The notes under the pieces: generated by a model | Told to the model about the DNA's origin: nothing | The model's database searches: none | The model's input: only the letters and a program-made list of their open reading frames with translations | Program-made: the position numbers and the translations under genes | Source: Roseburia sp. | GTDB taxonomy: Bacteria; Bacillota; Clostridia; Lachnospirales; Lachnospiraceae | Assembly (NCBI GenBank): GCA_017621905.1 | Contig: JAGASC010000203.1 | Span: 1 to 21,131 of the forward strand | Length of the DNA: 21,131 nucleotides | Direction: 5' to 3' | In this document: positions 16,319 through 21,131 of the stretch, one piece after another | How positions within the stretch are numbered: position 1 is the first letter of the stretch | How the letters are laid out: every line of letters begins with the position of its first letter

Positions 16319-16391
16319 AATGAGACTACAACTTAACAGATGCCATGCGGATTTCCTCCGCGCCAATCCAAGGAGGAAATCAACATGGTAA
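16308..16391 (+). CDS. 27-codon leader peptide overlapping the sigma-like gene
   Basis: ATG 16308 has AGGAGG seven bases upstream, as strong a site as any gene in the window. The peptide begins MNGQMRLQLNRCHADFL and is basic, ending RRKSTW. Its stop TAA (16389-16391) lies just inside the next gene, whose ATG is at 16385, so a ribosome ending here is placed on the next start. The AGGAGG for that gene is read within this peptide. It is most likely a coupling or sensing leader and not a functional peptide, but the latter cannot be excluded. Confidence 0.55.
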   Translation: MNGQMRLQLNRCHADFLRANPRRKSTW

Positions 16392-17104
16392 GAAAAGCAG
16401 ATTACAGTAACACACAGAAGTACAGCAACCGTAAGTCCTTTGACGGAAATCCCGTCCCGGAGGGCAAGGTCTTAGTCCCCTTCCTCAAAGAAAAGTTCTG
16501 CTTGCAAAAAGGCGACTACATCCAGGACAACTTCACCACTATGCATCTCGGAGAGTTTTCCTTTGAGATCGGATTCATGGCCATCAGCGAAGACCATTAC
16601 GCTTCCTACATGAAGGACTTTTGGGATGAGCTGAACAAAGACATGGAGATGCGCCGTGAAGGCCGTTGCATCATCGGAATGAACCCTGATGGTTCAGATA
16701 AGCTTTGCCCTTACACCAGACGCTGTAAGGGATGCCCGAACAAGGGACTTCTGGAACGCTTCAATCCGAAGCGCGTAGAGATTCTGTCCCTTGATTATGA
16801 GTATGACGGCGAAGCCTTTGACATCGAAGATACCACGCAGCCATCTGTAGAGGATCAGGTTCTGGACAAGCTTTGCCCGGAACCTACCGAAGAGGAACTG
16901 AAGATCAAGCTTCTGGCTCACTTCGACAAGGAGAATCCCCGCTACGCCAAAATCATCCGTCTGAGCCTGCAGGGAATGTCCATTGATGACATCTGCATCG
17001 AGATCAATCTGAAGTCCAGCCGTGGACGACAGGAAATCAACAATGCCCATGATGCCGTCTGCGAATACCTGAGACTTCGCCACTGTAAGAAAAATCGCAA
17101 ATAA
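16385..17104 (+). CDS. Sigma-70-like helix-turn-helix regulator with Cys cluster
   Basis: 239 residues from ATG 16385, with AGGAGG eight bases upstream; a start at 16340 would have no ribosome site. The C-terminal 55 residues resemble sigma region 4: YAKIIRLSLQGMSIDDICIEIN, then SSRGRQEINNAHDAVCEYL, a helix-turn-helix. The middle has four cysteines, C95, C108, C114 and C117 (pattern LCPYTRRCKGC), which could hold zinc or an iron-sulfur cluster. Proteins of this build are common in integrative elements of Clostridia, where they are annotated as sigma factors. No clear region 2 is visible, so activity as a true sigma factor is uncertain; it may be a regulator of element genes. It is followed by a terminator. 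Confidence 0.75.
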   Translation: MVRKADYSNTQKYSNRKSFDGNPVPEGKVLVPFLKEKFCLQKGDYIQDNFTTMHLGEFSFEIGFMAISEDHYASYMKDFWDELNKDMEMRREGRCIIGMNPDGSDKLCPYTRRCKGCPNKGLLERFNPKRVEILSLDYEYDGEAFDIEDTTQPSVEDQVLDKLCPEPTEEELKIKLLAHFDKENPRYAKIIRLSLQGMSIDDICIEINLKSSRGRQEINNAHDAVCEYLRLRHCKKNRK

Positions 17105-17118
17105 GACAAAACAGAGAA

Positions 17119-17160
17119 AGAGCGGTAACATCCATCATCGGGTGCTACCGCTCTGCTTTT
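17119..17160. terminator. Bidirectional rho-independent terminator
   Basis: AGAGCGGTA (17119-17127) pairs perfectly with TACCGCTCT (17146-17154) around an 18-base loop. On the plus strand it is followed by GCTTTT, on the minus strand by TTCTCTGTTTT. It lies between the converging sigma-like gene and the 94-residue gene, ending both. Confidence 0.8.
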
Positions 17161-17443
17161 AATGCTTATAGACTGGCTTTCTGCCGTTTAATTGAAATTC
17201 ATCATGGGACTTGATATCCCTGATAGCCTTCCGAAGTGTTCCGCATCGGGAATGGCTGTGATATGGTTGACTGATTTTATGCTTATGATAGACCAGACAT
17301 AGATTCCGATCCTTCAGCTCAACATTATGGATGTACCAGACATGCCGGGTGTTGTTGCTGATCAGAGTCACATCATATGCATCCGCCACAATCACCGTAA
17401 AATACTTCCTGTCGATTGCCTGAAGTTCTTCTGTGGTAAACAT
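17159..17443 (-). CDS. Small protein of unknown function, partner of the SymE-like gene
   Basis: 94 residues from ATG 17443, two bases after the SymE-like stop; GAGGTGG lies five bases upstream. A GTG at 17452 in frame is less likely. I do not recognise a family. The protein has a beta-rich first half (YFTVIVADAYDVTLISNN, HVWYIHNVELKDRNLCLVYHKH) and a cluster of histidines and basic residues (HKHKISQPYHSHSRC), which could bind metal or nucleic acid. Coupled translation with the SymE-like gene suggests a functional pair. It terminates at the shared hairpin. Confidence 0.65.
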   Translation of the reverse strand: MFTTEELQAIDRKYFTVIVADAYDVTLISNNTRHVWYIHNVELKDRNLCLVYHKHKISQPYHSHSRCGTLRKAIRDIKSHDEFQLNGRKPVYKH

Positions 17444-17445
17444 GA

Positions 17446-17745
17446 TTACCACCTCGTTCCCGGCTCCGCTACCATCTGAGCTCTTATTTTGGCTTTCTCC
17501 GCCTCGTAGCGTTTCTGTAAGGCTTTCATCTCCCGCTCCATGAACTCGGTCTCTGCGGCCTTCACAGCCGCCCTCTCAGCGTCCTGGGTGATGATGATCT
17601 TGCCATCCTCGCAGGTGACGGAGATATAATCCCCGATATCAAAACCTGCTTCCTTAAGCCACATTCCCTTAAGCATGATCGTCGGCGTTTCCCTGTACTT
17701 ATAGCCGCTCTGTCCGTAGACCTTAACACTTCTCTTCTTTGCCAT
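17446..17745 (-). CDS. SymE-like protein (AbrB-fold, toxin family)
   Basis: 99 residues; GGAGG lies about nine bases before ATG 17745. The first 55 residues match the SymE pattern: a basic start, then PTIMLKGMWLKEAGFDIGDYISVTCEDGKIIITQ, equivalent to the L-x-G-x-W-L-x-x-A-G-F-x-x-G core of SymE. The C-terminal half is a charged helix (about 58-90). SymE in E. coli is an SOS-induced RNA cleaving or nucleoid-condensing toxin of a type I toxin-antitoxin pair. Here no antisense RNA is evident, and the function in integrative elements is not known. It is followed after two bases by a small partner gene. Confidence 0.75.
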   Translation of the reverse strand: MAKKRSVKVYGQSGYKYRETPTIMLKGMWLKEAGFDIGDYISVTCEDGKIIITQDAERAAVKAAETEFMEREMKALQKRYEAEKAKIRAQMVAEPGTRW

Positions 17746-17763
17746 TATGATTTCCTCCGTTTC

Positions 17764-17817
17764 TCAGATTGTCGTTGATTGCCAGTTACCGTTCCAAGAT
17801 CACCGGATCCAGATCAT
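17764..17817 (-). other. Mini-ORF with strong ribosome site upstream of the SymE-like gene
   Basis: ATG 17817 follows AAGGGAGG at a spacing of eight bases but runs only five codons (MIWIR) before TGA at 17800-17802. The same frame stays open for another eleven codons to TGA at 17764-17766. It may be a leader peptide for the SymE-like gene or the remains of a small gene. Confidence 0.3.
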
Positions 17818-17837
17818 AGGCACCACCTCCCTTCGGC

Positions 17838-17877
17838 GAAAAAATAAGCTGCCAATGCTTTTACACATCAGCAGCTT
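17838..17877 (-). terminator. Rho-independent terminator of the recombinase gene
   Basis: On the minus strand AAGCTGC pairs with GCAGCTT (17871-17877 with 17846-17852), extended inward by further A-T, G-C and wobble pairs, and is followed directly by ATTTTTTC. It lies 26 bases after the recombinase stop, so the SymE-like pair probably has its own promoter. Confidence 0.8.
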
Positions 17878-17902
17878 TCGCTTTTAGTTCGGTGTTTTAT
17901 TT

Positions 17903-19657
17903 TCAGTTCTGATTCTTCTTAGAATCCTTGATACGGTAGTAGTCTTCTAGATCCACATCGATCCTGACTTTCGTATCAGGTTTTCGGTTGCTCAAGAGGC
18001 ACACAGTCTCAACGGTACTTTCGTTGTCCCAATCAAGTTCTGTAATTTCCTGTCCACCAAAAAATACCGGAAACTTAAATTTCAAGCCCTTTAATATCCT
18101 TCCATCCTCTTTTGTTTCCTCATAGATATATACTGAATCAAGAAAGCTCTTTAGAAATGTTTTCTTCTCAATATCCGTGAATCTGTCATAAAGTTTATCA
18201 AAAAATAACAGGAACTGATACACATTATCACTTGAAATTTTCTCCTGCTTGATATTATACAGTCTGGTCTCTACTTCTTCAATTGAAGTTTCGATAGATT
18301 CAATATCATCATAAAGCTTATCCAAACGCTCCTGCATATCGTCATATTTCTTGTCATAATGTCTGTCTGATACAGATAAGTTATCCATCTGTGATGCCAG
18401 CTTATTCTTGGCACCTGTCACCTGCTTTAACTGCTCCTTTAATCCATCGTGTTCCCTGTCCAATTCCGCTGTATCAATACTGTTGCCAATGTGCTTCTGA
18501 ATCTCAGTTTTAAACTTCGGATTATTCACAAGCTTACGGATTACTTCCTCCACAGCAGCATTGATTTTATCCTCATTCCACTGCTTGCGATAAGTACATT
18601 TATGACCATTCACATAGGTTCTGTGCTTGCAGGCATAGTAAAAATAATCGCGATAATGTCCACCGTCCGGATGCTTCTTTCTATTAACATTGCCATACAT
18701 TCCACTACCACAAACAGGGCATTTAATAATACCGGATAAAATATGTTCATGGTCTAAGCTGTGTGTTTTCACATTTGCAATACCGGTTTCTTTTCTCTTT
18801 TTATGTGCCTGATTCCATAATTCCTCTGACACAATGCCCTCATGGATTCCGTCATTTAACATATAATTTTCCTGTTTTACCACATGATACTCATTACGGG
18901 TTCCCGGTATCTTCTCATTCTTTCGCCTGCCAAATGCAAGCTTTCCACAGTATACCGGATTATCCAGTACACCTTTTACAAAGGATGTAGAAAATCCTTC
19001 TATTGTGTTGTTCTGACGTAGTTTTTTCTTGTATCCACTGTTGTTCAAAAAATTTGCAATCGCCGCAATTCCCATGGTGGTATTCACATACTTATCGTAA
19101 ATAATACGAATTACATCTGCCTCATCCTCGGCAATATGCAGTTCACCATTGATAAGCTGATAGCCATAAGGTGCAAAACCACCATTCCATTTGCCTTCTC
19201 TGGCTTTCTGCTTACGACCTTCCATTGTCTGCACCAATATATTTTCACGCTCAATTTCAGCCACCGCCGATAATACGGAAATCATAAGTTTTCCTGCATC
19301 TTTGGAACTGTCGATACCATCTTCCACACAGATAAGATTGACACCAAAATCTTGCATTCTCTGGAGGGAAGATAATACATCTGCTGCGTTTCTACCGAAT
19401 CGGGACAGTTTGAATACGAGTACAAAATCGACGTTATCCTTACCTGATTCAATGTCCACAAGCATTTGCTGAAACTGTGGTCGACCTTCTACACTTTTAC
19501 CGGATTTGCCCTCGTCGGAGTATTCACCGGCGATAATCATATCCTGGTAGTCTGCGTATTTATGCAATTTATCTTTTTGCGCATCTAAACTATAGCCATC
19601 TACCTGCATGGAGGTGGATACACGGGTGTAGATGTAGCATTTTTGTTGTTTTTTCAT
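17903..19657 (-). CDS. Large serine recombinase (integrase of a mobile element)
   Basis: 584 residues from ATG 19657, where the catalytic domain begins (YIYTRVSTSMQ); a start at 19714 would fall inside the promoter. The catalytic serine is S14 in RVST. The resolvase domain continues through KLSRFGRNAADVLSSLQ and ends about residue 140, followed by a recombinase domain (APYGYQL onward), a zinc ribbon with CPVCGSGM and a later Cys pair (YYACKH, GHKCTYRKQW), and a long coiled coil (about 395-470) that in this class controls the direction of recombination. The length matches TndX/TnpX-type integrases of Clostridia elements. It likely moves the island by cutting attachment sites at staggered two-base positions. 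No recombination directionality factor is recognised nearby. Confidence 0.93.
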   Translation of the reverse strand: MKKQQKCYIYTRVSTSMQVDGYSLDAQKDKLHKYADYQDMIIAGEYSDEGKSGKSVEGRPQFQQMLVDIESGKDNVDFVLVFKLSRFGRNAADVLSSLQRMQDFGVNLICVEDGIDSSKDAGKLMISVLSAVAEIERENILVQTMEGRKQKAREGKWNGGFAPYGYQLINGELHIAEDEADVIRIIYDKYVNTTMGIAAIANFLNNSGYKKKLRQNNTIEGFSTSFVKGVLDNPVYCGKLAFGRRKNEKIPGTRNEYHVVKQENYMLNDGIHEGIVSEELWNQAHKKRKETGIANVKTHSLDHEHILSGIIKCPVCGSGMYGNVNRKKHPDGGHYRDYFYYACKHRTYVNGHKCTYRKQWNEDKINAAVEEVIRKLVNNPKFKTEIQKHIGNSIDTAELDREHDGLKEQLKQVTGAKNKLASQMDNLSVSDRHYDKKYDDMQERLDKLYDDIESIETSIEEVETRLYNIKQEKISSDNVYQFLLFFDKLYDRFTDIEKKTFLKSFLDSVYIYEETKEDGRILKGLKFKFPVFFGGQEITELDWDNESTVETVCLLSNRKPDTKVRIDVDLEDYYRIKDSKKNQN

Positions 19658-19702
19658 AGGTTCACAACCTTTCTGTACTTGTTGTAAAATATTATATTTG
19701 AA

Positions 19703-19734
19703 TTGTCCCAACACAATTATACATTTGTTCCAAC
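19703..19734. repeat. Direct repeats over the recombinase promoter
   Basis: TTGTCCCAAC (19703-19712) and TTGTTCCAAC (19725-19734) differ at one base and start 22 bases apart, about two helix turns. One lies in the spacer of the predicted promoter and the other just after the -10, well placed for a repressor or for the recombinase itself. Confidence 0.55.
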
Positions 19735-19744
19735 TGTATTACAA
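19716..19744 (-). promoter_or_regulatory. Recombinase promoter
   Basis: On the minus strand TTGTAA (-35, 19739-19744) and a perfect TATAAT (-10, 19716-19721) are separated by 17 bases, with TG just before the -10. The predicted start is near 19709, about 50 bases before the recombinase ATG. Confidence 0.7.
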
Positions 19745-19780
19745 GAAGAAATAGGTAGATGTAAGACTATCATCTACCTA
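19745..19780 (-). terminator. Terminator of the toxin-immunity transcript
   Basis: TAGGTAGATG (19752-19761) pairs perfectly with CATCTACCTA (19771-19780) around a nine-base loop. On the minus strand it is followed by the T-rich ATTTCTTCTTG. It lies 32 bases after the immunity gene stop. The U-run is broken by two C residues, so strength may be moderate. Confidence 0.6.
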
Positions 19781-19789
19781 CTATCGTAT

Positions 19790-19804
19790 CATATACAGTA
19801 TATG
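19790..19804. repeat. 15-base palindrome CATATACAGTATATG
   Basis: CATATAC and GTATATG are perfect inverted copies around a central A, just downstream of the immunity gene and about 150 bases from the recombinase start. It may be a protein-binding site or part of an attachment site. Confidence 0.45.
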
Positions 19805-19812
19805 GGTTCGAA

Positions 19813-20124
19813 TCACTGCAACTTAATGAAATTTTTCACACAAAAACTACCATCATTAATTATGTCCAATCTTGCCATAATTTTCTCAATAATACTAATC
19901 ATTTGATTATAATTTTGTTTATACTTTTCCTCATCAAATTTACATGCTTCATTCCCATCATCAAAGGAATAACAAGAATCATACAGTTGTTTTGCCTCTT
20001 CATTCAATGTCTGAAGTTCTTCATCACTATCAATCAGAGCAAATTTTCTTCTTATAAAACCTTCATCATCATAAACCCAAATTGGTCCATGCAAAAACTC
20101 ATTCATTAATTTTATTGTATACAT
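19813..20124 (-). CDS. Probable immunity protein for the adjacent toxin domain
   Basis: 103 residues; its ATG shares one base with the toxin stop (TAATG), so translation is coupled, with AAGGA nine bases upstream inside the toxin gene. No family is recognised. The protein is acidic and helical, with DSDEELQTLNEEAKQLYDS and a helix ending MARLDII, and begins FLHGPIWVYDDEGF. An acidic small protein encoded directly after a toxin domain is the usual form of an immunity protein. The role is inferred from position and charge only. A later ATG at 20106 is possible. Confidence 0.65.
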   Translation of the reverse strand: MYTIKLMNEFLHGPIWVYDDEGFIRRKFALIDSDEELQTLNEEAKQLYDSCYSFDDGNEACKFDEEKYKQNYNQMISIIEKIMARLDIINDGSFCVKNFIKLQ

Positions 20125-20606
20125 TATAAATCATCCTTTCTAACTGGATATGCAGAAACAATAAAACCATTTGTTCCTATTCCGGTCATAGTATAGTAGT
20201 TTCCCTTATACTCATAAACTCGTTCATATCCCTGTCTTCCTGAGCCAATTGAAACTATTTTATTACTAATAACAGTTCCATTTTGAATCACTTTTTTCAA
20301 GTACGAACCGACATCATTCCTTTTAACGCCAAAGGCCTTTTCAAAATCTTTTGCATGTCCAGGGCTTCCAGCTTTACCATCCAATATATGCTTCAATCCT
20401 GCCGAAGAATTTCCGTTTTCAAGCCAGACAATTTGTCCTGTCTTATCTCGAGTAATGAATACCATATCCTTTTCATTAAATTTGATATTGCTATTTCTTA
20501 ACTCTTTTTTTAAGTTTTCATCAATTTCTTTTTCGCCATCAGAACCAGCATTTCCTATTGCTGAACCGCTAGTTGAACCGAAGCCTCCATGATATCCTGC
20601 GCCCAT
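20124..20606 (-). CDS. Stand-alone polymorphic-toxin-like RNase domain
   Basis: 160 residues from ATG 20606, with AAGGAGG eight bases upstream. A Gly/Ser-rich N-terminus (GGFGSTSGSAIGNAGSDG) leads into a compact domain: IVWLENGNSSAGLKHIL (H73), GHAKDFEKAFGV (H84), a loop with GSGRQGYERVYEY (R124) and a closing strand GTNGFIVSAYPV. The H-I-L, D-F and the R-x-x-Y-E pattern recall BECR-fold (barnase/EndoU/colicin E5-like) RNase toxins of polymorphic systems, but I cannot name the family. No secretion or LXG/WXG domain is fused, which is odd for such toxins. The gene begins two bases after the DUF4417 reading frame and is followed by a likely immunity gene. Confidence 0.65.
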   Translation of the reverse strand: MGAGYHGGFGSTSGSAIGNAGSDGEKEIDENLKKELRNSNIKFNEKDMVFITRDKTGQIVWLENGNSSAGLKHILDGKAGSPGHAKDFEKAFGVKRNDVGSYLKKVIQNGTVISNKIVSIGSGRQGYERVYEYKGNYYTMTGIGTNGFIVSAYPVRKDDL

Positions 20607-20996
20607 CTACACCGCCTCCTTATGAGAGACAGCATAATCGCTATCGAACTGAACAACCTTGATACCGGCATCCATATACTTCTTGAAATATTTATCAGGC
20701 GCTGAACCATAAACAACAATAACTGTAGGTTCAAGCTTTTTGACAATAGCATCTAACCCTTTAAGAAATATTTCTCTTTCTTTAACCAGTTTTATATTTC
20801 CATGTGTTCCTACGGCAATAACGCAGTGTTTCTCAATACCATCACAGCATATGCGATATGTACGCCTATCCCCAAATCTGATATTGGGAATTACCTTTAT
20901 CCCGTTAGCCTGTAACCAACAGCCAATCGCCCTACTACGGTAAATATTCCATAACTGCATTACCAAAGGCATATCTCTGTAAAGGCTAAAATGCAT
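20607..20996 (-). CDS. DUF4417 protein, N-terminally shortened
   Basis: 129 residues. The sequence FSLYRDMPLVMQLWNIYRSR, followed by AIGCWLQANGIKVIPNI and VIVVYGSAPDKYF, matches what I know of DUF4417, a family of unknown function common on mobile elements of Firmicutes. Family members usually have a longer N-terminus before the FSLYRDMP motif. Here the only in-frame ATG (20996) sits directly before it, with a non-typical upstream sequence (palindromic, open 25 codons back to a stop) and no good ribosome site. It is therefore probably a truncated gene or one whose 5' end was replaced. The stop is followed immediately by the toxin gene. Confidence 0.6.
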   Translation of the reverse strand: MHFSLYRDMPLVMQLWNIYRSRAIGCWLQANGIKVIPNIRFGDRRTYRICCDGIEKHCVIAVGTHGNIKLVKEREIFLKGLDAIVKKLEPTVIVVYGSAPDKYFKKYMDAGIKVVQFDSDYAVSHKEAV

Positions 20997-21131
20997 ATTC
21001 CGCTTGAACGGAACAGCCAGTCCGCGACAGCGGAAAGGCTGTCCGCTCCAAACGGGAAGTTTGTTGTTAGTTAACTCGGGTTACGCATGTTCTTTCCATT
21101 CAGTTCAAGGCGGAACGCCTTGTGAATGATA
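20997..21131. repeat. Palindrome-rich segment at the right edge
   Basis: Several short inverted repeats are packed here: TTCCG with CGGAA (20998-21013), ACAGCC with GGCTGT (21013-21042), AAGGCG with CGCCTT around GAA (21107-21121). It is more GC-rich than the genes to its left. No gene of credible length is seen. It may be a small non-autonomous element or a structured RNA end cut by the window edge. Confidence 0.45.

Larger units (their letters stand above)
15919..16384. other. 466-base intergenic regulatory region
   Basis: No long gene fits here; minus-strand open stretches in it lack ribosome sites. It separates the leftward defence operon from the rightward sigma-like gene. It holds an extended -10 for the operon, three 11-bp tandem repeats in the operon leader, a direct repeat of 12 bases, several nested inverted repeats and a 27-codon leader peptide. 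Confidence 0.8.

Noticed and set aside
16142..16366. Minus-strand 74-codon frame in the intergenic region
   Set aside because: No ribosome site, and it runs across the structured leader of the rightward gene.
16694..17131. Minus-strand 145-codon frame
   Set aside because: It is the antisense of the sigma-like gene and crosses the terminator stem.
15919..19657. Conjugative transfer genes or CRISPR array
   Set aside because: No relaxase, coupling protein or type IV secretion genes, and no regular spaced repeats, occur anywhere in the window.
19800..19822. tRNA-like T-arm string GGGTTCGAATC
   Set aside because: The flanking bases do not form a T stem (mismatches at two of the first four checked pairs) and no other tRNA arm is present; it lies over the end of the immunity gene.

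Overview
The window looks like part of an accessory island of a gut Firmicute, most likely a Clostridia/Lachnospiraceae-type genome. The pointers are strong AGGAGG ribosome sites, moderate-to-low GC, a large serine recombinase, a sigma-like regulator and a SymE-type protein of the kind carried on integrative elements of these bacteria. The assignment comes from protein and signal style, not from a database match.

Positions 1-15918 hold one long, tightly packed minus-strand operon with overlapping or nearly abutting genes. In transcription order it encodes: (a) an HNH-nuclease effector, a small middle component and a DUF2326 SMC/RecN-like ATPase, which together match the architecture of an ABC-three-component (ABC-3C) conflict system; (b) an XRE-type repressor; (c) a complete type I restriction-modification set, hsdR-hsdM-hsdS; (d) a 146-residue protein of unknown function translationally coupled to hsdS; (e) a DUF6361 protein, a double-HKD phospholipase-D-fold protein and a very large SNF2/DEAD-like helicase that runs off the left edge. 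This appears to be a three-layer defence operon with a single promoter region near 16100.

Positions 15919-16384 are a gene-free regulatory region. It serves the defence operon leftward (extended -10, tandem 11-bp repeats) and a plus-strand sigma-like gene rightward (structured leader with competing hairpins and a 27-codon leader peptide that overlaps the gene start).

Positions 16385-19657 look like element backbone: the sigma-like regulator, a bidirectional terminator, a SymE-like protein with a small coupled partner, a terminator, and a 584-residue serine recombinase whose promoter carries a pair of direct repeats.

Positions 19660-21131 hold a minus-strand cassette with a different look: an N-terminally shortened DUF4417 protein, a 160-residue stand-alone toxin-like domain and its likely immunity protein, ended by a hairpin terminator. 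A palindrome-rich segment fills the last 135 bases. No conjugation genes, CRISPR array, tRNA or rRNA are seen.
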